A stretch of DNA of 64,000 nt from positions 24,945,001-25,009,000 of the forward strand of contig NC_087259.1 in the NCBI RefSeq assembly GCF_037042905.1. The letters are read 5' to 3'. Under the pieces are notes generated by a model that saw nothing but the letters and a program-made list of their open reading frames with translations, did no database searches and had not been told where the DNA came from. Shown here piece after piece: positions 25,516-38,600 of this stretch. Origin of the DNA: Lytechinus pictus. Its lineage: Eukaryota; Echinodermata; Echinoidea; Temnopleuroida; Toxopneustidae. A program made the translations under genes and the position numbers. The first letter of the stretch is position 1. The number at the start of each line of letters is the position of its first letter.

Positions 25516-27318
25516 GCAGTGTCAATTTGAGTGCTTACCAGGATCAATAATGCAGAATTTATTCCAAGAGCATCGTTGTAGTCGTTCAATCGTAACAACT
25601 GATTGCAATTCCTTATCAATATATATGACTGTGAAAGAGACACATACCGGACTAATTGAATGGAAAAGTTATATCAATCATTAGATTAGATATCTTTTGA
25701 TTCATAGCAAACTGTATAATACATTTTTCATTACATAACAAGCATATATATTGGTTAAAGTTTTTTTTTTTTTTGGGGGGGGGGGGGCATGAGTCAAAGA
25801 GAAAACTACCAAATAATTTAAAATTTACAACTTGCAGGAATAGGATTGTCATCATATGCTGGTCGCTTGGAAAAATAACAACCCCGGATTAAAACTCACT
25901 AAATTATTTGATACATTTACAAAGCAGAATGGTAATATCTGTTCAAAATTTTAATAATAATGATGGTAATGGTGATGACAATAGTGAACATGAATTAATG
26001 CCATGGAGATGATGATGATCATCATGGTGAAGTATTTGGTGATGATTAAATCAAAGGAAAAATGACTTAATGATTAATTAAAATACTAATACGGAAAATT
26101 TACTTCAAATATTCTTATAATAACACGGATATCACGCTTGCCTTAAATAGGTTAAAGAGATGAATCTATAAAAAGTCTATAAAAAGATGATGGTCTATAA
26201 AAAGATCATGTGCTAAGCAATTGAAAATTCTACAAAATATAGATATAGTCATGAGTATCCTCAGAAGTGAGTATAGAAATGACCAGACCCAACCAACTTT
26301 ATCTTTGATCAGTCCATACTAAATCATGGTCAATCATAATTAATACTTAAAATAACTTTATTTTTTTACATTGTAATAGGTATAATGACTATACGAGTGC
26401 TTGTACCATTGCAACAGGACTTTCATTTCGTTTTGTGTGATCACAGTTTATGATAAAAATACATGCAGGGGGCAGGGACAGGATATTCTGTTTTTTTTTT
26501 GTTTTTTTTGTGGGGGGGGGGGGGGAGTAAGCAGGCAAGACAACCTAAAGGTAGGCCTATGTTATATTGTTTCTCAGTTGAATTATAAAGATATTACATT
26601 GCCCAGACCTATACCCTAACTGTATATCCCTTTTGTACTCAATTACTTTTTCTTCCCTTTCTCCCTCTTTTTTTCCCTCTTTCCCTTTTTTCACTTCTTG
26701 AAAAAAAATCATAGGGGTGACATGTTGCCCCTTCATGCACCCCTCCTGTGGCAGCAATGTGATGAAGACATCCAATGTCAGCTTTTGGAGCAAAAGGTAT
26801 GTGTGTGTGTGTGTGTGGGGGGGGGGGGTCATGTATTTTTTGTGTATGGTGGGTGGGAAGGGGGGGTGTCATAATCCTTATCCTTAATCTTATGTGCCCT
26901 ATTAACCCATGCAGCCAATGTGGACGTAATATATTTGCTCTCATAAATATTATAAGGGACATATTCTCCATTTGTAGCATTGTTGAGTGGAAGGGGGGGG
27001 GGGGGTCCTTCACAAACAGACTCCAAGACAAGCCAAACTCTAAAAGGGGACGATGTAAGAATTTTTCTGCCATTGCTTGCAAAATTGCAATTGACAGAGA
27101 AAACTGCTTGAAGCTACCTGATTTCTACCAAGTGAGGGCACTCTTTGCGCAACCTTTTTTTTTCAGTAGGACGTGATATCCATAGAAATTTTTGATGAAA
27201 AATGAATGCACCCCATGTTATTGTTGTTTTAGAGAGTAGCGGCATTGCAGTAAAAGAAATAAAAAAATCCCACAAATAATTATGGGTTCCCGTTTTCACA
27301 ATATCTTTGCACTTGGCA

Positions 27319-27346
27319 GAAAGAGAGAGAGAGAGAGAGAGAGAGG
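27319..27346 (+). repeat. (GA)n microsatellite
   Basis: A run of about fourteen GA units preceded by gcagaaa and followed by seven G. Confidence 0.85.
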
Positions 27347-28045
27347 GGGGGCCGGGGGGATAACACAGATTCGACGGTATTAAAAGCAAATCGCTATATT
27401 TTTCTGTGTCCTGTTCGCCCCCATTATTGCAGACACAATTATTTCAAGAGGAGTCCCACTCTAACTCAGGAAGAGCTGCCCAAAACACAATCTACAGTAA
27501 ATATGTATAAAAAAAGGGGGGAAGGACGAGAATGCGAAGAAAATGAAGAAAGACAGAATATAAAATTATTTTTTAATTAACATTTGGTGATTTTTACGAA
27601 AAATTCAAAAAAAAAAATCCACCATGAGTTTAGAGAGAGAGAGAGGAGGGGGGGGGGGGGTAGGAGGTATCATTAGAATTAGAATTAGCTTTACTAATAT
27701 CTGCCAGGGGGCACAGTACGTCCGGCCTGCCTGAGTGTGCCCCCCCCCCCCTTGAGAGCCATAATCAAATTTTTTAATGTGAAAGTCACAGCATATATCT
27801 GTAATGGAAATATGTCGTTTATACTCAGTTGAAAACTTTTCTTTTTCTTTTTTGCTTGTCAAATTTTACGTGGATGAAATGACCTTTGGTGAAACACTTT
27901 TGGTGAAAAACCTTTTTTTTTCTGGCTTGTCGAATTTTCCTCGGCAAAATGTGCCCCCCCCCCCTTTGGAAAATTCCGAACCCGCCTCTGAGTTACAACA
28001 TTTTAGGGGCTATAATATATTAACAATAATTGCAAATAAATTCCC

Positions 28046-28784
28046 TAAAAAGGGCAAGTCCACCCCGGAAAATATTGATTTAAATAACAAGAGAAACATC
28101 CAACAAGTATAAAACTGAAAATTTCATCAAAATCAGATGTAAAATAAGAAAGTTATGACATTTGAAAGTTTCGTTAATTTCACAAAACAGATATATGCAT
28201 ATCTTGGTTGGTATGCAAATGATGGGCAGGGGCCGCAGAACGGTTTTCAAAGTGGGGGGGGGGGGGGGGCTGACCATGCTAAAAATAACAGTCATTATGG
28301 TCATTTTACGTTTTTGTACACGGTTTTTTGAAAAAAGTGGGGGGGGGGGGCTGAAGCCCCCAGCCCCCCGGTTCCGCGGCCCCTGATGGGAGTGATGACG
28401 TCACGCACTCACTATTTCTTTTATATTTCATATGAATTTTCGCGGCTCATTTTCATGTGAAACAAAGATTTATTCCTCCCTGAACGTAGGCATATTACCG
28501 GCCATTGTTTTAACGTTTTGTGGTTCTGTTCTTCAGTCAAGTCACGATTGTCAAATCTGTAGAATATAAAATTGTATAATAAAAAACAACAAAAACAAAA
28601 GAAATAGTGACTCGACGTCATCAACTCTCATTCCCATATCATTGAGTTGTGCGAAATTAAGCAAAATTTTTAAATGTCATGTAACTTTAATTCTATTTTA
28701 CTTCCGATTTTGATGAAATTTTCAGCGTTATGCTAATTCGATTATTCTCTATTGATTATAAAAATCAACATTTTCTGGGGTGGT
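28046..28784. mobile_element. Palindromic MITE, family A (copy 4), interrupted
   Basis: The left arm begins taaaaagggcaagtccaccc and the right arm ends near tttctggggtgg; the last bases of the right end are lost. The octamer atgcaaat is at 28,213-28,220, and a CRE-like tgacgtca at 28,395-28,402. The copy is split by a 159-bp element at 28,227-28,385. Confidence 0.7.
28227..28385. mobile_element. CAGGGGCCGC-ended small element nested in the family A MITE
   Basis: The ends caggggccgcagaac and gttccgcggcccctg are inverted with one mismatch. The flanks both read atggg (28,222-28,226 and 28,386-28,390). The interior has two long G runs. 159 bp, non-coding. Without it the two arms of the host MITE become continuous. 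Confidence 0.75.
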
Positions 28785-29502
28785 AGATATTGGGCCGCTA
28801 TAATGAAAATAAATATGGAAACAGTTAACCCTAACATAATCACCGACCGGCAAATGTTTTTGCGACAATTAATCGAGCTTCATAATGACCTTTTATACCC
28901 CTACCCTGCGGCAAACGGGGAGGGTGGGGGGAGGCACCAGGCTCCTCCCCCTCACTTGATGTAACTCGGCATTGATTCATTAGAAAATCATATGTACTTG
29001 AATGAATCAGGAGCATTTGAATTAATATTTGAATGATTCGTGGAGGCAAAATGCGGTTTTTCTTGGTTACATTTTGAACCCCACCCTGAGGACTAACGCA
29101 GGACTGCGAAAATTGTGAACCCTGGCAGTTAGTCTTCAAAATATTTTTTGCTTGTGATAAATGTTTCTTAAAAAAGCATAATGAAGTACCTGAGTACTTT
29201 TGGGAATTTAAATTGTTTCACTATAAATTTAAATACGCTGTTTATGGCACTTAATCAATTATGTACTGAATTTTTGCAAATAAATCTAATAATTAAATGA
29301 AAATGACTGAAACAACGCTATAATTCCCGCGTATGTTCAATGAGATGTCTTTGTCAGTATATCATCATTTGCACGCGGTGCATGCAAAATGTAGTTCAGC
29401 GTTTTCGCTGCCTCTCCATTCAGTTTTCAACCCATCAACTTCGAAGTCGAAATTTAACATCCCTTGTGCCAGCAAATAATTTTGCCGTCTTCCGAGCCCA
29501 TT

Positions 29503-29514
29503 ACGCATGCGCAT
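29503..29514. promoter_or_regulatory. NRF1-like palindromic site in the SET promoter region
   Basis: acgcatgcgcat is one base from the NRF1 consensus (YGCGCATGCGCR) and lies about 35-45 bp upstream of the SET start codon, in a stretch with more CpG than its surroundings. It probably belongs to the core promoter or 5' UTR. No TATA box was seen. Confidence 0.45.
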
Positions 29515-29545
29515 TCACCCTTGAGCGTAACCTCGTGAAGACAAA

Positions 29546-29618
29546 ATGTCGTCTCCACCAGCTAAAGTTAGGAAAGAAGAAGTCACGAAAAATGGGCAAA
29601 ATGCCCAGGAATCAGAAA
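29546..29618 (+). CDS. SET: SET exon 1
   Basis: Start codon and 24 residues, plus the first base of a Ser codon; donor A|gtgagta. The N-terminus is Pro/Lys-rich and probably unstructured. Confidence 0.9.
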
Positions 29619-32600
29619 GTGAGTATAACCACATGATTCTTTACACTTCTATCAATCACTGTGACCGTTGAAAAATGTTTTGGCCATCTTGATAAGTTAG
29701 GGGACACCTTGATCCGTTCTCATGTCGTCCTCGAAGCGTGGTTCCCTATTGTTGTGTACACTGGTGCATGTGTTATGGCGTTTGTACGTATGATGTGTAC
29801 GTGGGTCTATGGCGGGTGTCTATTGCACTGAGTCTGTATGGAGTTATGTGCGTGTACTGTAGTGTCGATGGTTGTGGCTGTGCAGAACGGGTCGCCTGTG
29901 CTGTGAATAACGTTTCTGAATGAGTATTTTAAGCTATGATTGAAAACACTCTGTTTAGTAATTAGAACCATTATTTTCTCCAAAGGCAAAGACCAAACAG
30001 ATTCAGACTGAGACCGACTTTAAAGTCTAATGAATAACAAAATAATTTTGATAGCAAATGAGGAGAAAGTGCCCAAAATCCAAATATCAGACACTTAGCC
30101 TTAGGCCTACATTCTAATTTTCTAAGCATAATTGGACCAAAACAAAAATACAGTCATTGGATCAAATGAAACTCATGTGTGTATCCAGTACAAATGTTGA
30201 ATATTAATGTCATATAAAAAAATTGACTAGAATTGAAAAAATATCAGTAGAGGTGCACGGCCAATATTGGAGACTGTCTCCAATGTGGGAGATTATCTCC
30301 AATATCAGAGACTTTTGTAAAGAATCTGGGTATCCAATTTCAGAGACAGTCTCCAGTTTTGGAGTCCAATTTCCTTTGTTTACATTTGCTGCAAAAGGAT
30401 TAACTTGGCGGCAAATAAAAATGTGATAAGCAGATTCCTCATGAAAAATTACCCCTTTTCACCGTCTACTTTAAAAATTCACTGTCTACTTTTGTTTTGA
30501 TAAGGATTTTTCTTGTCAATCACACACTAAACAAATGGGCTTCTGACCTCAGTGAGACAAAATTTTGGGTGGAAAAAATCATGCTTTTGTTGGTGTTGTT
30601 TCTTTTGTCCTTTTGCAAAGCAAGTCTCCAATGTGGGAGATTGTCTCCCTTATTGGAGAGAGTCTCCCATATTGGCCGTGCGCCTCTACTGAATATGGTA
30701 AACAGAAATTATTTACTTACTACCAGAAGCTTGTTTTTTGCCAAATTATTGGGCATGCAAAGTTGTGCGCGGCGATCAATTTCAGTGGTTTAAATTGCGC
30801 TCTAATTTCTAAACACCAAAATAATTGCTTGATTGTTGAGAAAATAACTTAGCTGTGCTAATGCCGATTTTTATTATTACTATCAATAATTTTGATATAG
30901 AAAACGGTAAATAATAATTATTACTTACCAATCGGCACTCTTTCAACTCGCAACATCGGATGTCTTCACTCAGCTGCGTGCGACTTCGTTCTGAAAATGA
31001 GCGTGCTTGTCAACAGCATGCATTTCTGATTCAATCGGCCAATATGTCCGATGTTTGGGAGAGTGCCATATTTGGAAGGGTGTCAAATTTCCTGCCGTGG
31101 GGAACACCCGCAGCGGCCATTGCAGATTTTCTTGTGATAGATCGAACATGTGCGATATCGACAGTGATATTTCTGGCGGAAATCACTTCCCCCTTACAAG
31201 ATTTTTTTGGTCATCGATTTTTTGGAGTCCATAATTAGCGAGGGTCATAAGAATCTTTGGAAGTCAAAATCATGGATTTCACCTAGCCTTGAGGACTCCG
31301 TGATGATTAAAAAAATATTTTTACATACTTTTACATCACCAAGCATTGACACGGTCCCCATACAGTACGTGCGAAAGCGAAACATGTAAACACGGATGAA
31401 TTTCCCTTGGAAATCCATCTTGAGACCTAGAAATCGCGTAAATTTGTTGTATTTTATTTATCTATACACCTTCATACGCCTATAAACATGAATAAACTTT
31501 TCAACAATTCAAACACTGCTAGTTCTAACTTCAAACGGCATTCTACACTCAGACACTGTAGTTTGACAAGTCAGTAGATGTTAGCTAAGTTATGCCCAAT
31601 TTAATGAAAACAGACTATTTACAGAACCCCTTCAGCATTCTTTATTTACTCACTATACTATAACCATAAAGTCAGAGAACAGTAGTCTTGGTTTACTGTC
31701 CTGAGCTGAATCTAAATTGTTTTCTAGAGAGTGAGTTAAATGATGCTGCTGAAATGTAGTTGTTCTCACCTGAATTATAGTTCTATTTTTGGAAAGTCAT
31801 ATGGATGCTAATAATGGATTAAGGTATCCTTCCCGAATCCACTTTAAGCCTCTAGTGCTAATTGTGAGGTTAAAGGTCAAGTCCACCCCAGAAAATTGTT
31901 TATTTGAATCGATAGAGAAAAATCAAACAAACATAACCTGCAAATTTCATCAAAATCGGATGTAAAATAAGAAAGTTATGACATTTTAAAGTTTCGCTTA
32001 TTTTTCACAAAACAATTAAATGCACAACTCAGCGATATGCAAATGAGAGAGTTGATGATGTCCATCACTCACTATTTCATTTGTTTTTTATTGTTTGAAT
32101 AATACAATATTTCAATTTTTACAGATTTGACAATACGGACGAACTTAACTTAACCATAAACTATTAAAATAATTGTAATTCCACATGTTCAGGGAGAAAT
32201 AAAACTTTGTTTCACTTGACAAGGAGGAGAAAATGAGAATATTTCATATTCCATATAATAAAATACAAAAGAAATAGTGAGTGGGTGATGTCATCAGTCT
32301 GCCAATTTGCATACTGACCAATATGTGCATATAACCGTTTTGTGAAATTAAGCGAAACTTTAAAATGTCATAACTTTCTTATTTTACATCCGATTTTGAT
32401 GAAATTTTCAGTGTCTTGTTGGATTTTTCTTTTTTTTTTCAAATCAACTTTTTGTTGGGGCAGACTTGTCCTTTAATAATATCCAACCTTACTGAATGTC
32501 ATCAACAGTGGACCACAACAAACTTGGGCAAACTGTATCGCATTTGGGATATTTTCTTTTGTATCAGACATTTGCCAATAATTATACATGTAATTTCTCT

Positions 32601-35600
32601 TACAATTCTTATATTTAACAATTTCATGTGTGAATTTTTTTTTTTGAATAGATGTACCAGTATACAGGGGGTGTGCTCAGGGCAGGTGCCCATGATGTTT
32701 CAACTAGGCCCATCATGAGAGAACTATTCAAATAAAATTGAAAGACTGAAAGAAGAAATTAAGAAAATAATCAAAAAGAGAGGTCAGGGTTGCGTTCTGT
32801 TTTGCCCCATTCATGCAAGGGGTGTACCGGGCTGAAAATAATTTTGTCTGATAAAATAGAGTAAATTCACCAAGCAAATCACTGAAAATTTGATCAAAAT
32901 CTGATAACAAATAAAGAAGTTATCGACTTTAAAGTTAAACATTAGTTTGTAAACAGTTATATGCTAATGTGGGAAGCTGAGCTGAGCCAGGCTGGAAAAG
33001 ATACCAGTAAACAGCAAGATAATGTGAACCATTTACATCCATTCATGAACTGAGCTCTTATTTATTCCTGAATAATCTAACTTAATTGATCCTTACCATG
33101 AATTTTAGCCACTTCGAGCATCGGAAATGACCATATTCTGGCTTCGATCGTGGCGTCTTCTTTCGAATTTCTTAGTCATATATCGCTAAACGAACGCAGA
33201 GGGCAGCAACACGTTCAATGACTTGATTGACTTCGAATTTCAGCTAATTCCAGCCCATATCAAAACGAGTGTACGGCAGACTGGGACTTATTTGAAATTG
33301 AATAATGAAATCAAGATTGAAGTCAAAATAACTGAAAAGGAGGCACATTGCATGATCAGAGACATTCCTTGCCAAGAAGAACCTTGACCTGAGCATTCTG
33401 TCCTGCAATGGAACCTGAGGCATATTGCCTGTGTCTATACCAATAGAAACTTTATCTTTTTAAATTTTGCATAGTGGAACAAATAAGAGGCATACTGTTC
33501 ACCATATTTTTAGCTCTTAAAGTTAAAATGATAGATGGATGGTGTAATGGGAGAGATGGAAATTTAAAGTCAAGAAAGATAAAGATTAGATAGAGTGTCT
33601 GTGAGCCTGTTCAGACCGGCAGAGATAGCGCGATCTAGCGCGCTAGATCGCGCTATCTCTGCGGTGTGGAAGGTACAACGTCGTTTCGGTCCGCCCAACA
33701 GCGAGCCACGGCGAGCCAAAACGGCGTGCCACTGGAGCACCTCTTGGGGGTGGTCCACGAGAGATAGCGCGGTCTAGCGCGCGCTATCTCTGCCGGTGTG
33801 AACCCGAGCTACGATAGCACGCCGGAAGTCATCAAATTGTTATGGCAACACGCTTCTCGACTGACACGGCTCCTCGAAGCACAGTGTTTTGTCTCTCCAG
33901 GCTTCGGCGAAGTTTGCGACATATAAACTTAAATGTTGCTTTACTCATTCTGAAATTCTCCTTCCAGTCCAGGTCGGTGAAGCTATTCAGTACTACATTC
34001 CAGAAGCCATCACTCCGAGGCTTCGACCATAACCCACGATCGATCACTGTCCCCATTATCAAAACCATCAGGCTCTGAATTACCCGACGACGACGCTCAA
34101 AAAGCAACCTTTTAAACTTTCGTCGTCTCTTCTGGGAGTTCGCTTCTATCCATTGTTGTATATCTAAAGTTACAGGTACATCCATAATCCTGCTGCGATC
34201 CTGCTGTGATCACGTCCACAAACACAGTTAAAATACAAGAGTCTAGAATCTAGATTAATCAAATTAGAAATACATGCACAATGTATACAACGCCATGAAA
34301 TAAACGTAGGCCGGCTAGCATAATAGGCACAGCGATATCGAGCTCTCAACTAACTAGTACGGGTTCGTAATAGCGCGCGAAATCTTTGACCGCTCTGACC
34401 TCATGACGTCACGCGTCATGGCAACAGGACCTCTCAAAAAAGGGGGTGCTACGATAGACCGCGCTATCTCACTGCGGTGTGAATCCGGCGATCTCATGCT
34501 GTTTTTTACTGCTTTTTTAATTCAAATGATAAAACTATCATGCAGACTCACCTTGATAAATCACTTTCGATTTCTTTAATTTGCAAGAGCTGATAACCCC
34601 TACAGGGGCGCCTTGGACTTCGGAGGTGACTTAGCGACCCTTGGCTATTTTCCAGATTTTTTTCTCCAGAATATCATGCCTGTATTCAGGACTAACTACA
34701 TGGTGAACTAATATAAGGCATTTCTACAATGCATGTAATAGAAACAAGTTCATTTGATGACCATACATTCATAACTTGATTTCCTGTTCAGGTGATTTAT
34801 ATCCAGACAAAGAGCACCAGCAGGCGATCGAAGAGATCGACAATGTCCAGAATGAAATTGATAACCTGAATGAGATGGCGAGTGAGGAGATCTTGAAGGT
34901 GGAACAGAAGTACAATGCACTGAGGCAACCATACTTCGAGAACAGAGCAAAACTTATCGACAAGATACCTCACTTCTGGGCCACCACTGTATCCTTTCTG
35001 ATATCTGAGCATGATAGGAATAAACAATGAAGTTCAAATCGTAAATATATTCCATACTTTTGAGACATGATAATGAGTAAAAATTAGTAAACAGACAAAC
35101 ATTAGTGTTTGGCGGCCAGGGGTAAATTCATCTGGGGTGGTATTCTGAGTGCGTTTTATCTTAGCTGTATAGCTGTTTTAATTTATAGGTATTCTGAAAA
35201 GTGCTATAATTGCATGTACATGTAACTTGTGTTAGATATTTTGTTATACCTTGGGTGTCATCTTTCTATATAACGCTCTTCATGCACTGCACGCAAATAG
35301 CTTTTGGTGCCATCAAAAATCTTTTAGCAACAATTATGCTCCAGAGGTACAACAGGGTCGGTGGCATTTTAACTTGTTTGCAGCACAGAGATTGTCTTGC
35401 TTCATGTTAGGTTATTTTTACAGGTTTTTTTTTATACCTCGATAAGAGGATATACACACCAAATTACTGCTGCTTTTGCCACTCAAACACATGTCCTGAG
35501 AATGTTTTCTTTCGATGCCTGTTTCCTTAAAGGTGACGTTCCCATTATGGTAACTACAATGGTTATAGGGCCCAATGAAAGTCAATGTTATATAATAGTT

Positions 35601-38600
35601 GATAATCAATATTACCATAATTGAAAACTTATGGTGGCTACTGGTTAGATGAATAAGGCAACATAATTTGACAAAATTTTATTATTAGCTCATTCATAAC
35701 CCCCTGATCTGGTATGTCTTGGTTATGAAAAACTTAAAGGGATGGTCCGGGCTGAAAATATTTATATCTTAATACATAGAGTAGAATTCACTGACCAAAA
35801 TGCCGAAAATTTCATCAAAATCGGATAACAAATAATAAAGTTATTGAAGTTTAAAGTTTAGCAATATTTTGTGAAAACAGTCGTCATGAATATTCATGAG
35901 GTGGGCTGATGATGTCACATCTCCACTTTCCGTTTTCTTATGTTATTACATAAAATCATATTTTTTTCATTATTTCATACTTGTGTGAATAATATGTCTC
36001 CCTTATAATGAAATAAGTTGCAGCAATAAATATCTAATGCACTAAATCAGTTGTCATTCCAATTTTTCTAGTTCTTGGAGGAAAAAATTTGAATAAACCT
36101 AATTTCATATAATAAAATACAAAAGAACAAGTGGAGATGTGACATCATCAGCCCACCTAATGAATATTCATGACGACTGTTTTCCCAAAATATTGCTAAA
36201 CTTTAAAATTCAATAACTTTGTTATTTGTTATCCGATTTTGATGAAATTTTCGGCATTTTGCTCAGTGAATTCTACTCTATTTATTAAGCTATAAATACT
36301 TTCAGCCCGGACCATCCCTTTAAGTGCAATATCAAGAACGCAATGACAGTTTTGCATATTTTGTGCCTCTTTGCCACAAGGAGTTCTTTCACTGAGCTTT
36401 TATGTATATGAACTTCTAACAAGATTTCTGATTAGATATAATATTTTATTGGTGTAGACCGGAAATGTTGCTGTATATAAATTAAAATTGAATTTTTTTT
36501 TGCATCTTCCGTGAATTCTCCTTAACCTATCATTTTACTTCAGTTCACACATCACCCTCAATTATCAATGTTGTTAGACGAAGGAGACGAAGATGCACTA
36601 CAGTACCTTTCAAAGGTTGAGGTCAAAGAATTTGACGACATTAAATCAGGTTACAGAATTAATTTTGTAAGTATGGCCATTTAAGTTGCTTCATTTATAT
36701 AGAGAGTATCACAAATGATATGACATTTACAATTTTGATTGAATAGTGTCCTACATGCTGACATTTGTTACTACTTATTTTATCCATTCTGGAAAGTGAA
36801 CTTAAAAAAATTCTTTCCGAGGCAGAAACTCAAGGAATGTCAAAAAGTTTTTAAAATCTTCTTGAAAAGTCATTGAATTTTTGCTATAATGTTTGACACC
36901 TTATCAAGTTGATTATGATTAAGCTGTAAAGTTAATGTCTAAGCCCTTTTACTCATGGTCAATTGGTCATAAAAGGTAAATATTTTTCTGCAATTGAGAG
37001 TGATAACATTTTGGGGAATTTTTAAAATCTGAAGGCATACAATGTATGTATCCTCTATCAATTTGCTTTTTTTTTCTACCCTCTTCCATAGTTCTTCACA
37101 CCCAACCCTTACTTTGAGAATGATGTAATAAGCAAAGAGTTCCACTTAAATGAGACAGGAGATCCCAAATCAAAGGCAACGCCCATCAGGTGGAAACCAA
37201 ACAAGGTAAGTCCATTGGAAACAAGATGGAGTTTAGGCCTGAGTCATGCCAGCGAATTGAGTTTGGCATTCCAGTTGAACGATGTTGGGACGTTGAAATA
37301 ATAATTTAAAAAACTTGTGTTTGCGCATCAGTGATGCAAATGCTTCCTCTTTTTCAGCTTTTTATCCTTTTTTGCCGTGAAAGTACTGCAGGGTTTTTTT
37401 TCTAAAAATTGTATTATACACATATCAGAGAAATTTGAAAAATACTATTTTTACATCCAAAATCACCCTTTCATCCCTTCATTTTGTCGGGTTGTCACAC
37501 TTGGTTCCCAACAGCTAGATTTCTTTGTATCACATGTATTGAACAATGTTGATTCCCCATCAACATAATCTGAATCTGAATTAGCATCCTGTCTTTCGCA
37601 TCTGAAATCGATAGAAAGTCTTTTGCATCTGCTACCAAGCCTACCCCTTCTCTCTCTCTTAAAAAATTGAGATTTTGGAAGAAACTGGTATATAGGGCTT
37701 AATTTATCTATTTTTTCAAGGAGGAGGACAACAAGGATAAAGAGGAAGATGGGAAGAGGAGGATTAGAAAGAGGAGGAGGAGGAAAGAAACTGGTATATA
37801 GGTATCCCGCATGCAGCGCTCGGCAGAGTTGCAGCTCCTAAGCCATAGTTTTGCTTGTAAGTTCATAGCATAGCCGCTTGCCATTGGAGGGGCAGTTACC
37901 TCAGAAACAAAAACCTGAATTTCAGTTGGGGAGGGGCAGGGAAATTCTACAACATTTTTTTTAATTAGAAAATTGGGTATGTATTTGTAAAAAAAAAAAG
38001 CATATTATATATGGGGTCACCTCTATGGCCGTACACAGCATTGATGGGGCAGGCGGCAGTTTCCCTTTCCAGCCCCACCTAAAAAAAAAAAAAAATGATG
38101 ACACTTTTTTGTAGAAATTTTGACTTCACCAATCTTGTGTTCCAAATCTTTCAATTTCACCATCAAAGATGTGCAAGTGCCCTCAGTGAAAAGCTTGATC
38201 ATGTCGCTTTCTTGCTTTCAAGGTTGTTTTGACCAAATTTGTGCATTTCCTACACCATCTGGAAAATTTACCAATACGGAACTAATAACCATTGAAAAAT
38301 TTGACGGAGCCTCCTCCCCCCCCCAAAAAAAAAAGGTTGGTCCCTGGGATCTTTGCCTCCCCCATATCCAGGTCTGCTTCCGGTGCGCTTGCTGATGTTT
38401 ACAACGTCTTCTGCAAAGGATTCTACTATATCATGCACTACTTGTCACCTCTGGGCGGTTTGCAGTTTCAAATGTGCATGTCACATCACAATCAAATGCA
38501 TGGAGATTGCTTGGTCCTGCTGGGCCGAATTGGTTATTGCCAAAAACCATAGAACCTAGACAAGAAAAATAAAGAAATATGACATTCCAATCCAGCTTCC

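Larger units (their letters stand above)
24051..29480. other. Intergenic region between the unrecognised gene and SET
   Basis: No exon supported. It holds a family E fragment (24,303-24,570), a hairpin (25,467-25,515), several poly(G)/poly(C) tracts (25,780; 26,511; 26,816; 26,992; 27,649; 27,950), a CA/TG repeat (26,799-26,817), a GA repeat (27,319-27,346) and a family A MITE interrupted by another insertion (28,046-28,784). Confidence 0.6.
29619..34791 (+). other. SET intron 1
   Basis: 5.2 kb. It contains the GGAGA/TCTCC element (30,245-30,691), a CpG-richer stretch at about 30,940-31,250, a family A MITE (31,870-32,476), a single arm of family B (32,817-32,990) and a Harbinger remnant (33,604-34,494). 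Confidence 0.7.

Noticed and set aside
26639-27176. ORFs of 133-147 aa with Gly- or His/Thr/Pro-rich stretches
   Set aside because: They span TG/CA repeats and G runs in an intergenic region; composition is repeat-driven.
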